From contig NZ_CP053845.1 of NCBI RefSeq assembly GCF_013201975.1, forward strand, positions 1 through 64,000: a stretch of DNA of 64,000 nucleotides, given 5' to 3'. The position numbers and the translations under genes were made by a program. Below the pieces are notes generated by a model, which ran no database searches, was not told where the DNA came from, and worked only from the letters and a program-made list of their open reading frames with translations. This document shows positions 10,480-18,073 of this stretch, piece after piece (positions within the stretch are counted from its first letter, which is position 1; each line of letters begins with the position of its first letter). This DNA comes from Campylobacter sp. CCUG 57310 (GTDB taxonomy: Bacteria; Campylobacterota; Campylobacteria; Campylobacterales; Campylobacteraceae).

Positions 10480-11010
10480 ATGGCAAAAGTAAATTTCAAA
10501 GGTTCGCCTGTAAATTTAAGAGGTGATGAGGTATTTGTAGGACAAAGCGCTCCTGAAGTTACGCTTACGGGAAATGATTTAAGCGAGTTTAAAGTGGGAG
10601 GCAATAGCGGTAAAATCGAAATTTTAGTTACCGTTCCTTCGCTTGATACGGGAGTTTGCGCAACCGAAACTCGCAAATTTAACGAAAAAATGGCAGGCAA
10701 AAACGCTATAAAACTAAGCGTTATCTCACTTGACCTTCCGTTTGCTATGGGTAGATTTTGCTCTACTGAGGGCATAGAGAATTTACGCGTGGGAAGCGAC
10801 TTTAGAGCTAAGGAATTTGGCGAAAAATACGGTGTTTTGATAGATGAAGGAGCGCTTAAAGGCTTGCTTGCTCGCGCGGTTTTTGTCGTGAAAGACGGAG
10901 TTATCATTCACAAGCAAATCGTACCTGAAATAGCAGATGAACCAAACTATGACGCTGTTTTTGAAGCTATCAAATCAAGCGGCGGTTGTGGCTGCGGTTG
11001 TGGACATTAA
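10480..11010 (+). CDS. tpx: Thiol peroxidase Tpx
   Basis: Atypical 2-Cys peroxiredoxin that reduces hydroperoxides with thioredoxin. The peroxidatic Cys sits in PSLDTGVCATETRKF and the resolving Cys in GRFCSTEGIENL, both placed as in Tpx. The fold spans about residues 5-165. The protein then ends in SSGGCGCGCGH, an added Gly/Cys tail with three cysteines and a terminal His that normal Tpx lacks. An AAAAGGA site precedes the ATG. It is transcribed away from the nrdG operon and ends at a hairpin. Confidence 0.95.
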   Translation: MAKVNFKGSPVNLRGDEVFVGQSAPEVTLTGNDLSEFKVGGNSGKIEILVTVPSLDTGVCATETRKFNEKMAGKNAIKLSVISLDLPFAMGRFCSTEGIENLRVGSDFRAKEFGEKYGVLIDEGALKGLLARAVFVVKDGVIIHKQIVPEIADEPNYDAVFEAIKSSGGCGCGCGH

Positions 11011-11028
11011 TCCCGCTTAGGCTAAACA

Positions 11029-11065
11029 AATTTTGGCTTTGGGATAAAATTTCAAAGCCAAAATT
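11029..11065 (+). terminator. Transcription terminator after tpx
   Basis: A perfect 13-bp inverted repeat, AATTTTGGCTTTG (11029-11041) and CAAAGCCAAAATT (11053-11065), with an 11-nt loop, 19 bp after the tpx stop and followed by C/T-rich sequence. Confidence 0.7.
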
Positions 11066-11125
11066 CCCCTCTTTTAAATTTTAAGAAATTTTAGCTACAC
11101 TTCTTAAAATTTCAAAAGGCAAAAT

Positions 11126-11737
11126 TTGCAAATTATCGATTTAAGTCCTATTTTAAGCTCCAAAACTCAAATTTATCCGGGCGACGCTGCGTTTTTGGTA
11201 GAGCAAATTTTAGACAGCGGATTTTGCACAGGAAATTTGTCTATGTCTCTTCATACAGGCTCGCATACCGATTTTGCCATGCATTGCGGTATCAAAGGAG
11301 TAAAGAGCGAGCAAGCTTCTCTTGAGTGTTTTGTCGGCGAAGCCGTTTGCGTTGGAGTAAGGGCAAATTTAAACGAAGCTATCAAATTTAAAATACCGCC
11401 AAATCCGCATAACGCTAAAATTTTACTTTTAAACGTGCATTGTGAGTTTAAAAATGAGCAAGATTTTTTCATAAATTCGCCGTTTTTGGACGATGATTTT
11501 TTAAATTTAGCTCAACAAAACGGCTTTAAAACCGTTGCTACAAATTTATCCACAATCGATGCTCATGGAGCAAATTTAAGGCACAAAGAGGCTTTTGAAA
11601 GAGAAATTCAGATCATCGAATGCCTAATAAATTTACAAATTTTAGAAAACAAGAGTTTCTTCTTCTCTGCCGCTCCTTTAAAGATAGCAAATGCCGATGC
11701 GGCTCCTCTTAGAGCCTACGCGATTTTAAAAAGATAA
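11126..11737 (+). CDS. Cyclase-family metal hydrolase (kynurenine formamidase-like)
   Basis: Belongs to the cyclase/KynB family of metal-dependent hydrolases. The signature H-x-G-x-H-x-D-x-x-x-H is visible as HTGSHTDFAMH near residues 43-53, and a second cluster TIDAHGANLRHKEAF lies in the C-terminal half. At 203 residues it is of family length. The start is TTG at 11126 with AAAAGG upstream at 11114-11119. Substrate is unknown; no kynurenine pathway gene is nearby. It is flanked by a terminator and the EamA transporter, so it looks like its own transcription unit. Confidence 0.82.
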   Translation: MQIIDLSPILSSKTQIYPGDAAFLVEQILDSGFCTGNLSMSLHTGSHTDFAMHCGIKGVKSEQASLECFVGEAVCVGVRANLNEAIKFKIPPNPHNAKILLLNVHCEFKNEQDFFINSPFLDDDFLNLAQQNGFKTVATNLSTIDAHGANLRHKEAFEREIQIIECLINLQILENKSFFFSAAPLKIANADAAPLRAYAILKR

Positions 11738-11849
11738 ATTCTGTTTTTTAATAAAATTTCATTGATTAAATTTTAAAAGCCGCAGGTAAATTCTCTTTAG
11801 CCGTTTTATAATCATTCATTAAAATCAGCTTTTTGGTTATAATCTCGCC

Positions 11850-12737
11850 ATGGATAAAAATAGTCAAAATTTCGGCATAGCTTTAACTCTTCTTGGCGGG
11901 ATTTTCTGGGGATTTTCAGGGGCTTGCGGACAGTATCTTTTCGAGCGAAAAGGCATAAGCGCAGAGTATCTTACATCACTTCGTTTGCTGCTTTCAGGCG
12001 TGATAATGCTTGTGATTTTATATGCAAAAAGCGGTAAATTTGTATTTAGTATTTTTAAGCAAAGGCGAAATATAACCGATCTGCTGTTTTACGCTCTATT
12101 TGGCATTATGGCGTGTCAATACACATATTTTGTTACTATCGAACTTTCAAATGCTGCAATTGCTACTATTTTGCAGTATCTTGCGCCTGTTTTGGTGTTA
12201 TTTGTACTTTGTATGGAAGAAAAGAGATTTCCTTATAAAAAGGAAAGTATAAGCGTATTGTGTGCGATTTTCGGAGTGTTTTTGCTTGCCACTCATGGAA
12301 ATTTTACAAGCCTCGTTATCCCGGTAAAGACACTTATCATAGGGATAATATCAGCTTGCACTATCGTCATCTACACTCTCTCGTCTCGGCGACTGATGAG
12401 AAGCTATCCTGTTACGCTTATACTCGCGTGGGCGATGGTTATAGGCGGCATTGTTTTAAGCTTATACGCTAAACCTTGGCAGCTTAAGGGCATAAACGAC
12501 TTTAGCGGATTTTTGGCTCTTTGCGGTGTCGTGGTTTTTGGCACTATCTTTGCCTTTAGTCTTTATATGCAAGGGGTTAAAATTTTAGGCGGCGGCAAGG
12601 CTAGCGTGATATCTGCTATCGAGCCGGTTTCGGCAGCTTTGTTTGCGGCTTTTTGGCTTGGAAGCGAGTTTGTATTTATTGATATAGTCGGATTTGCGTT
12701 GATAATTGCAGCTATCATACTCTTACGGAAAGGCTAA
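11850..12737 (+). CDS. EamA-family DMT transporter
   Basis: Inner-membrane drug/metabolite superfamily permease of 295 residues with about ten hydrophobic helices in two EamA repeats. The first repeat starts at GIALTLLGGIFWGFSGACGQYL, and the second repeat begins around residue 150 with LIIGIISACTIVIYTLSSR. The conserved Pro/Glu-containing end of each repeat is seen (ATILQYLAPVLVLFV; SAIEPVSAALFAAFWLGSEF). Likely a metabolite exporter; substrate cannot be told. It converges on the symporter gene on the opposite strand. Confidence 0.88.
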   Translation: MDKNSQNFGIALTLLGGIFWGFSGACGQYLFERKGISAEYLTSLRLLLSGVIMLVILYAKSGKFVFSIFKQRRNITDLLFYALFGIMACQYTYFVTIELSNAAIATILQYLAPVLVLFVLCMEEKRFPYKKESISVLCAIFGVFLLATHGNFTSLVIPVKTLIIGIISACTIVIYTLSSRRLMRSYPVTLILAWAMVIGGIVLSLYAKPWQLKGINDFSGFLALCGVVVFGTIFAFSLYMQGVKILGGGKASVISAIEPVSAALFAAFWLGSEFVFIDIVGFALIIAAIILLRKG

Positions 12738-12782
12738 ATTTAGAGTCTTGCAAGCCAAAATGACAATAGTCAACTAGTAAAT

Positions 12783-13691
12783 TTAAGCTTCGTTTTTACT
12801 CTTTGAGCTCCAAATTCCTGCCAAAATAGATCCCGATAAGTTATGCCATACGCTAAATAATGCGCCAGGAAGTGCGGCAAGAGAGCCAAAATACTTAACT
12901 GCAAGCGCGACGCTTAAGCCTGAATTTTGCATACCGACTTCGATAGCGACGGTTCTTGCCGTCTTTTCATCAAAGCCAAAGAGTTTCGATAAAAAGTATC
13001 CGCAAAATAGCCCCGAGCCGTTATGAAGGACTACGCCAAGCGCTACTAGTGCGCCTACGGTTTGGATATTTTTCACGTTTAGCGCCACTACGATTGCTAT
13101 GATTGTGATGATGGCCGCCATGGATATGATAGGAAGCGCAGGAAGGATCTTTTTAACGAATTTATGGAAAAACGTATTTAAAAGCACGCCTACAACTATC
13201 GGCACAAGCATAATTTTAACCAAATTTAAAAGCATGCTCATAGCAGGCACCGGGACTTCTTGTCCGATGTAAAGCCACGTTAAAAACGGCATTAGTACTA
13301 TTGAAAGCAGAGTCGAAAATAGCGTCATACTCACACTTAGTGCCACATCGCCCTTGGCTAAGTAGGTCATGACGTTTGACGCTGTTCCTCCTGCACTCGT
13401 GCCTACTAGCATCATTCCTGCAGTGATTTCGTTGCTAAATCCAAACGCTTTTGAGATCAAAAAAGCAGCAAGCGGCATGATGAGAAATTGGATAAAAATT
13501 CCAAGTCCCAGAGCTTTTTTCTTGTGCAAAATTTGTTTAAAATCATCAATGCTAAGCGTGATGCCCATGCCAAGCATGATAACAACAAGAAGCGGAACGA
13601 TGTAGCCTTTGATAGCTACAAAACCGGCCGGAAAAGTATAAGCGATAAATGATAAAACTATCGCGGCTATAGGAAAAAGTAGTGCTTTCAT
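12783..13691 (-). CDS. Bile acid:sodium symporter (BASS) family transporter
   Basis: A 302-residue membrane protein with about nine to ten hydrophobic helices. Family features are the early GMGITLSIDDF segment, GTSAGGTASNVMTYLAKGDVALS (the Na+-site crossover region with an N-x-x-T core) and EVGMQNSGLSVALA near the C-terminus. Bacterial members carry organic anions such as pantothenate, ketopantoate or keto acids rather than bile acids; the actual substrate is unknown. It is convergent with the EamA gene and starts 13.69 kb on the minus strand with no close upstream partner. Confidence 0.9.
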   Translation of the reverse strand: MKALLFPIAAIVLSFIAYTFPAGFVAIKGYIVPLLVVIMLGMGITLSIDDFKQILHKKKALGLGIFIQFLIMPLAAFLISKAFGFSNEITAGMMLVGTSAGGTASNVMTYLAKGDVALSVSMTLFSTLLSIVLMPFLTWLYIGQEVPVPAMSMLLNLVKIMLVPIVVGVLLNTFFHKFVKKILPALPIISMAAIITIIAIVVALNVKNIQTVGALVALGVVLHNGSGLFCGYFLSKLFGFDEKTARTVAIEVGMQNSGLSVALAVKYFGSLAALPGALFSVWHNLSGSILAGIWSSKSKNEA

Positions 13692-13827
13692 GAGTTGATT
13701 GTATCTAAAAATTATGGTTTTTTATCAAAATCAAGTATCTTTGAACAAAATTTTATGAAAACTGTTAAATTTCTACAAGGTTATTATTAAAATGCTGAAA
13801 ATTTATAGTATTTTTCAAAGTTTGGTC

Positions 13828-14376
13828 TTAAAAAAGTGTGGGCTGAAACGCCTTAATTATAAAGCTTTTTCGAGTTAGCTCACATTCGCCCAAATTTTTA
13901 ATCGCCTCAAGGTGCGCCTTTGTGCCGTAACCCTTGTGAGAGGCATATCCGTAATCAGGATAAATTTTGCTCCATGCGCCCATTAGCTCATCTCTGCTTA
14001 CTTTGGCTAAGATACTTGCCGCGCTTACTTCGGCGATTTTGCCATCAGCCTTTATCATAGTTTTAATGCCGGTGCCGTAGTTTGCGTTGCCGTCGTAAAG
14101 TAGCTCGTAGTTTGCAAAATGACTTTTAAAAAGATTTAAAGCCCGCCTTAAGCACTCGCTAAGCCCAAATTCATCTATTTGGCGATTTGAAAAATATGCG
14201 ATTAAAAATTGCGAATTTAAGGCTATCTCATGAAAAAGCTCTTTGCGTCTTTTTGCGCTTAGTTTTTTAGAGTCGTTAAGCCCTGAAATTTCGCTATTTA
14301 GCACGCAAGCAGCTACGACTAAAGGACCCGCAAGCGCTCCTCTGCCGGCTTCATCAATACCGCAAATTTTATTCAT
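13828..14376 (-). CDS. rnhB: Ribonuclease HII
   Basis: Removes ribonucleotides from DNA and RNA primers. Catalytic acidic residues are seen in [15 protein letters not shown] (D7, E8 region), [10 protein letters not shown] and [15 protein letters not shown]. The 182-residue length matches RNase HII. It is the last gene of a minus-strand run of three (ATPase, secreted protein, rnhB) with only one base between it and the upstream gene, which suggests one operon. Confidence 0.96.
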   Translation of the reverse strand: MNKICGIDEAGRGALAGPLVVAACVLNSEISGLNDSKKLSAKRRKELFHEIALNSQFLIAYFSNRQIDEFGLSECLRRALNLFKSHFANYELLYDGNANYGTGIKTMIKADGKIAEVSAASILAKVSRDELMGAWSKIYPDYGYASHKGYGTKAHLEAIKNLGECELTRKSFIIKAFQPTLF

Positions 14377-14377
14377 C

Positions 14378-15253
14378 TTACTGATTAAAAAGCCCGAAAC
14401 TATCCTTCATAAAAGGCTTTATCTCCTCAATTGAGATGATTTTATTTGAGCTTTCAAAAGTAATTCCGACAGGAGAAAGCATAAAATTTTCATCCATTTT
14501 TATCTCTTTACTTTCAAAAATAGCTTTTAAATTTTCATCATTTAAATTTATAAAAACATCTTGAGCTGAGATATTTTTGCCTGTTTTTAAAAATTTTGAG
14601 TTGCAAATTTTGCCTTCTTTACCAAGATTTCTGCAAGTGGTTTTAAAAATTTCGTTGATAAACTCGAGCGTTAAAATGTCGTTTTTAAATAAATTTTGCT
14701 CGCTGTCTTTAAATTCCTGTTTAAAATTTTCCAGTTTTTCTTTTAGATTGTTTTTGTTTTTTGTAACAAAATCGGCTGAAAAAAAATCACTAACTATCCC
14801 TTCAAGCCTTGTGTTTTGGTTATTTGTTATCTGTAAGCCGAGAGTTAAAATTTCATAGCTTAACTCCTTAGTTATATTGGCTTTGTGAGCTTTGCCTTTT
14901 ATGGCTAACTTGCCGCTTAATTTACCATCTTCATCAAGTTTTACATCTAAATTTAGCCAGTCGGAGAGCGCGTTTAAAGCGGTTATATTATCATCCGTTT
15001 TTTCTATCTTGCCTTTTGAAAACTCAAATTTTTCTCCTTTAAAAAAGAGATGTCCGTAAATTTTAGTAGGGAGTTCAAAGCCTTTTTCGCCTTTAAAATT
15101 TTCAAATTCGCTATCAAACGAGTTTAGATAAAGCTCAAATTTTTCCTCATCCGCCATCCCTGTAAATTTATAAAATTTACCCCAATTTTCATGATTTATC
15201 TCATATCCAAAGCTAAGCAAACCGGCAACAAAAAACGTCAAAATTACTCTCAT
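14378..15253 (-). CDS. Exported hypothetical protein, 291 aa
   Basis: Has an N-terminal signal peptide ([20 protein letters not shown]) and a hydrophilic, Lys/Glu/Phe-rich periplasmic body with two cysteines ([17 protein letters not shown]) suited to a disulfide. The repeated beta-strand and helix pattern recalls the YdgA/DUF945 type of secreted protein, but no diagnostic motif was found, so function is not assigned. It lies between the ATPase gene and rnhB with short gaps. Confidence 0.7.
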   Translation of the reverse strand: MRVILTFFVAGLLSFGYEINHENWGKFYKFTGMADEEKFELYLNSFDSEFENFKGEKGFELPTKIYGHLFFKGEKFEFSKGKIEKTDDNITALNALSDWLNLDVKLDEDGKLSGKLAIKGKAHKANITKELSYEILTLGLQITNNQNTRLEGIVSDFFSADFVTKNKNNLKEKLENFKQEFKDSEQNLFKNDILTLEFINEIFKTTCRNLGKEGKICNSKFLKTGKNISAQDVFINLNDENLKAIFESKEIKMDENFMLSPVGITFESSNKIISIEEIKPFMKDSFGLFNQ

Positions 15254-15272
15254 ATACTCTCCTAAATTTTAG

Positions 15273-16364
15273 TTAAAAACTAAGCGCCCAACGCGAAAAA
15301 GGCAAAATTTCACATTTGATGCCTTCTATACTAAGATCTGCTTGATTTGCCACGCTGATAACTTGAAGTTTATTTACTCCAAGAGCTTTCAAACTTGCAT
15401 GAAGTTTTTTGAATTTCAGAAATATCAGGTCACTATCGCTAAACGGTATGCAAAGTATGGCGAGTTTCCTTTTAGAAAGGAAAAAATCAAAATCTTTAGT
15501 ATAAAAAATTTCCTCTTTAAATTTAAAAAGTTCGCAAAAGACCATATTTGAAAAAAGTTTTGCAAAATCTTTTTTCAAACTCAGCGCATTTCTCATTGCA
15601 AAATCACTAAAGTAAAGTTTTTTTGCCGCAGTCGGTTGGTCAAATTTGGCTATGAGGTTTATAAAACCCCTGTTTTCCAGATCTACAAGTCCTGCATAAA
15701 CGCGATCTTTTGATATTTTAGAGCGTGTTTTTAGATTTTTATATAGCTCATAAGCGCTTAAATTCACTCCTTGAAAAGCAGCGCACTCTTTTAGTAAATT
15801 TATCTCTACTTCGCTCAGCTTGCTTTTAAGCCTACTTTGGAGATTTTCTACAACTTCACTTTGATCAAGAAAGACTGAATTTAGGTTATTGCCATGGGTT
15901 ACGAAATGACTAAACAGCTGATCTTGATCTAAATTTTTAGGAAAAAATGCGATAAATTCTTCATAATCCAAAAGATTCAAATTTAGCGTCGTGAAATTCG
16001 GCAAATTTATATCTCTTTTTTGCGTAGCGAGAGTTATATTTTCTAAATTTTCTCTTAAAATTTCTGCCAATTTTCGAGCTTGTTCGTCTGAGCTTATATT
16101 GTCTATCGCTAAAGCTTTTATCTGCTTGTTCGCCGTCAAAAAATTCGGTAAATTCTCTAAAATTTCCGACGAATTTACTCTAATGTCGTATAAATTTATA
16201 TACAGCCTCTCTTCGTTTTTAAAGCTTTTTAAGTAGTCGATCAAAAGCGAGGTTTTACCGCTTCCGCTAGCGCCGATGATTAGAGTTTTAGGCGAAGAGA
16301 TGCTAAATTTTCTATCTATAAACTTAACGGACTTTATAGGCGCTTGATAGATGTTTTCTAGCAT
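15273..16364 (-). CDS. P-loop ATPase with C-terminal winged-helix region
   Basis: A 363-residue cytosolic ATPase. Walker A is GASGSGKTS near residue 31-39; a Walker B-like ALAIDNISSDEQ follows near 95-106. The middle LLKECAAFQGVNLSAYELYKN and RVYAGLVDLENRGFINLI look like a winged-helix domain, and the C-terminus (LSKRKLAILCIPFSD) resembles the nuclease-like tail of AAA_14/DUF4143-type ATPases. Its role is unknown. The AAAAGGAA ribosome site lies inside the palindrome at 16369-16385. Thirty-four bases upstream is the stop codon of a truncated gene in the same direction, so its original operon partner seems to have been lost. Confidence 0.75.
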   Translation of the reverse strand: MLENIYQAPIKSVKFIDRKFSISSPKTLIIGASGSGKTSLLIDYLKSFKNEERLYINLYDIRVNSSEILENLPNFLTANKQIKALAIDNISSDEQARKLAEILRENLENITLATQKRDINLPNFTTLNLNLLDYEEFIAFFPKNLDQDQLFSHFVTHGNNLNSVFLDQSEVVENLQSRLKSKLSEVEINLLKECAAFQGVNLSAYELYKNLKTRSKISKDRVYAGLVDLENRGFINLIAKFDQPTAAKKLYFSDFAMRNALSLKKDFAKLFSNMVFCELFKFKEEIFYTKDFDFFLSKRKLAILCIPFSDSDLIFLKFKKLHASLKALGVNKLQVISVANQADLSIEGIKCEILPFSRWALSF

Positions 16365-16368
16365 TTTA

Positions 16369-16385
16369 TTCCTTTTGAAAAGGAA
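16369..16385. repeat. Left-hand palindrome bordering the peptide cassette
   Basis: TTCCTTTTGAAAAGGAA is a perfect 8-bp inverted repeat around one base. On the minus strand it holds the ribosome site of the ATPase gene. A closely similar palindrome (20240-20260) lies on the far side of the cassette. Confidence 0.6.
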
Positions 16386-16398
16386 ATTATAGCAAAAT

Positions 16399-16539
16399 TT
16401 AAGCTCCTTTTACTATCTTTATCTCACTGCTATCAAGTCCGTAAAGTTTATCTATATTGCTTTGGGTGGTAAAAAATTTATGATATTTGGTATTGTGTTC
16501 AATAATAAATTTTTGATCTTTTAATACTTGGTTAATAAT
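16399..16539 (-). pseudogene. 3' remnant of an unidentified gene
   Basis: On the minus strand, 46 sense codons run to a stop at 16399-16401 with protein-like composition (NTKYHKFFTTQ, NIDKLYGLDSSEIKIVKGA at the end) but contain no ATG, GTG or TTG start; an in-frame TAA lies immediately upstream. The fragment ends 34 bp before the ATPase start, the spacing of an operon partner. It is best read as the C-terminal end of a gene whose 5' part was removed when the peptide cassette arrived. The parent family was not recognised. Confidence 0.55.
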
Positions 16540-16542
16540 TTA

Positions 16543-16571
16543 TTGAAAATTAAGTGTGAGGGGGGTAGAAT
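16543..16571 (+). promoter_or_regulatory. Promoter of the peptide cassette
   Basis: TTGAAA (16543-16548) and TAGAAT (16566-16571) are separated by exactly 17 bp, a near-consensus sigma-70 promoter. The spacer contains a G6 run (16560-16565). The predicted transcript would start about 25 bases before the precursor ATG. Confidence 0.65.
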
Positions 16572-16601
16572 AAAATCTACTTTATGAAAGGAGGATATGG
16601 T

Positions 16602-16715
16602 ATGAAAGAGAAAAAAATAGTTGTAAAACTGCATGCAAAAGCTGATACAAAACCAACAGAAACTATCAAGCAAAGATCACAATGTAGAACAACACATAAG
16701 AGACAAGACTGCTAA
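16602..16715 (+). CDS. Putative RiPP precursor peptide, 37 aa
   Basis: A 37-residue ORF with a perfect AAAGGAGG ribosome site seven bases before its ATG (an in-frame ATG at 16584 lies upstream of that site and is unlikely). The N-terminal half, MKEKKIVVKLHAKADTKP, would be the leader. The C-terminal half contains only two cysteines, C28 and the final residue C37, within QRSQCRTTHKRQDC. It is strongly cationic (eight Lys, three Arg, two His against four acidic residues). It is followed by a hairpin and then a radical SAM/SPASM maturase, the usual order precursor-maturase. Thioether (sacti- or ranthipeptide) formation at the cysteines is an inference. No known precursor family was recognised. 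Confidence 0.7.
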   Translation: MKEKKIVVKLHAKADTKPTETIKQRSQCRTTHKRQDC

Positions 16716-16720
16716 TATAC

Positions 16721-16741
16721 AGCCCTCCTTCTTGGAGGGTT
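16721..16741 (+). terminator. Attenuating hairpin between precursor and maturase
   Basis: AGCCCTCC (16721-16728) pairs with GGAGGGTT (16734-16741) around a TTCTT loop. The T-tract afterwards is weak (TTAATAAAA), so partial read-through is expected. Such hairpins in RiPP loci make precursor mRNA exceed maturase mRNA. The CCTCCTT in the left arm and loop is also complementary to the precursor's ribosome site. Confidence 0.65.
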
Positions 16742-16762
16742 TAATAAAATTCAAGGCTTTTT

Positions 16763-18073
16763 ATGGTTTTTACAGATGATAATGTCTCTCTTTTGGAGAG
16801 TGAAAAAATAGAATTTCCTAGTAAATATACTACTTATAAAATCTCATCAAAACACCTACTAATAGCTCCTGAATATCCAACTTGGATAGTACTAGATGAT
16901 GATGAATACAATATGTTTTTGTGCTTAGAAAAAGTAGGCCTGGGCGATGCCTTAACTATATACAATGAGCGCTTTGATAAGGATGGTGCTTTTATAAGAG
17001 AAAGGTTACTTGAAAAAATTTTTAATCATAATTTTTACAAAGATGGGTATGAAAATAGTGAAAATGAAGAGGCGATAGAGACTATACAGAAAAATATACA
17101 TATCAATTTAACAAATGATTGCAATATGCGGTGTAGGCACTGTTTTGTCAATGCCGGTAGAGTGGATAAAAAATATATAGACATAGATAAAATCATCCAA
17201 AAAATCGATGAAATAACAAAGATAAATGGTTATACATCTGTTGTGATTTCAGGTGGTGAGCCACTTTTGCACAAAGATATATTTGTGCTACTTAATGCTT
17301 TAAAAGGGCACAAAATAACACTTTTTACAAATGGGGTATTGATAAATGAAAATAATATAGATGAAATTTCTAGTTTAATTAATGAAATACAAATAAGCAT
17401 GGAAGGAATTTCAAAAGAAGCTTACGAGAAAAATAGAGGCAGGGGTAATTACAAAAGACTTCTAAATACATTAAATTTAATAAAATCAAAAAATATTAGA
17501 TTAATACTTGCTATTACGGTACTGCCAGATACTTTAATGGACATAAAGAGTAATTTGGTTGAGTTTATAAAAGCAGTGGATTATAAAAATTTGGAAATTC
17601 GTATCAATAATGAGATAGAAATGGCGGGTGCTGCACCAAAAGAGCTAAATTTTAAACATCACGATATGAAATTTTCAAACAAAATAGTTTTTGAGCTAAT
17701 TAAAAAAATTCAAGAACTAGAAATTCCAAGCAAGACAACTAAACAACAAAATATAAAATTTAAAAATTGCGGCATAGGAACAAGTATTGTTATTGATGTT
17801 AGCGGTAAAATTTATCCTTGCTCTAAATTTGGTTCGTATAGCTTAGATATATCTCAAAGTGCTAGTGAAATATTTGTTGAGTTTGATAAAATAAATCGTG
17901 AAACTTCGATAGACGCTATCAAAAAATGTAAAGAGTGCGATTTAAAATACATCTGTTCTGGCGGCTGTAGGATTGATAATTTAAATTTAAAAAATAGTAT
18001 GTTAAGTGTAATTTGCGATAAAGAATACAAAGAAAACTTGCTACAAAGATTAATGGATGAGTGGGAATTATGA
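16763..18073 (+). CDS. Radical SAM/SPASM peptide maturase
   Basis: A 436-residue predicted RiPP-modifying enzyme. The N-terminal part (about 25-95), with LIAPEYPTWIVLDDDEYNMF, resembles the PqqD-like precursor-recognition region found in such maturases. The radical SAM core has C120-NMR-C124-RH-C127 and the SGGEP segment (163-167). The C-terminal SPASM domain keeps seven cysteines: C336, C353, then C389-x2-C392-x5-C398-x3-C402, and C418, enough for two auxiliary [4Fe-4S] clusters. A weak AAGG site precedes the ATG. Its stop overlaps the next ATG (ATGA). It sits behind a 37-residue Cys-ended peptide, the probable substrate. The A+T-rich codon choice differs from the flanking genes, suggesting transfer. 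Confidence 0.9.
   Translation: MVFTDDNVSLLESEKIEFPSKYTTYKISSKHLLIAPEYPTWIVLDDDEYNMFLCLEKVGLGDALTIYNERFDKDGAFIRERLLEKIFNHNFYKDGYENSENEEAIETIQKNIHINLTNDCNMRCRHCFVNAGRVDKKYIDIDKIIQKIDEITKINGYTSVVISGGEPLLHKDIFVLLNALKGHKITLFTNGVLINENNIDEISSLINEIQISMEGISKEAYEKNRGRGNYKRLLNTLNLIKSKNIRLILAITVLPDTLMDIKSNLVEFIKAVDYKNLEIRINNEIEMAGAAPKELNFKHHDMKFSNKIVFELIKKIQELEIPSKTTKQQNIKFKNCGIGTSIVIDVSGKIYPCSKFGSYSLDISQSASEIFVEFDKINRETSIDAIKKCKECDLKYICSGGCRIDNLNLKNSMLSVICDKEYKENLLQRLMDEWEL

Noticed and set aside
10978-11010. Tpx tail as a frameshift artefact
   Set aside because: The frame continues smoothly into a stop with regular GGC/TGC codons and a terminator follows at normal distance, so it looks genuine.
16584-16715. 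Longer precursor starting at ATG 16584
   Set aside because: That ATG precedes the AAAGGAGG ribosome site, which is placed correctly only for the ATG at 16602.
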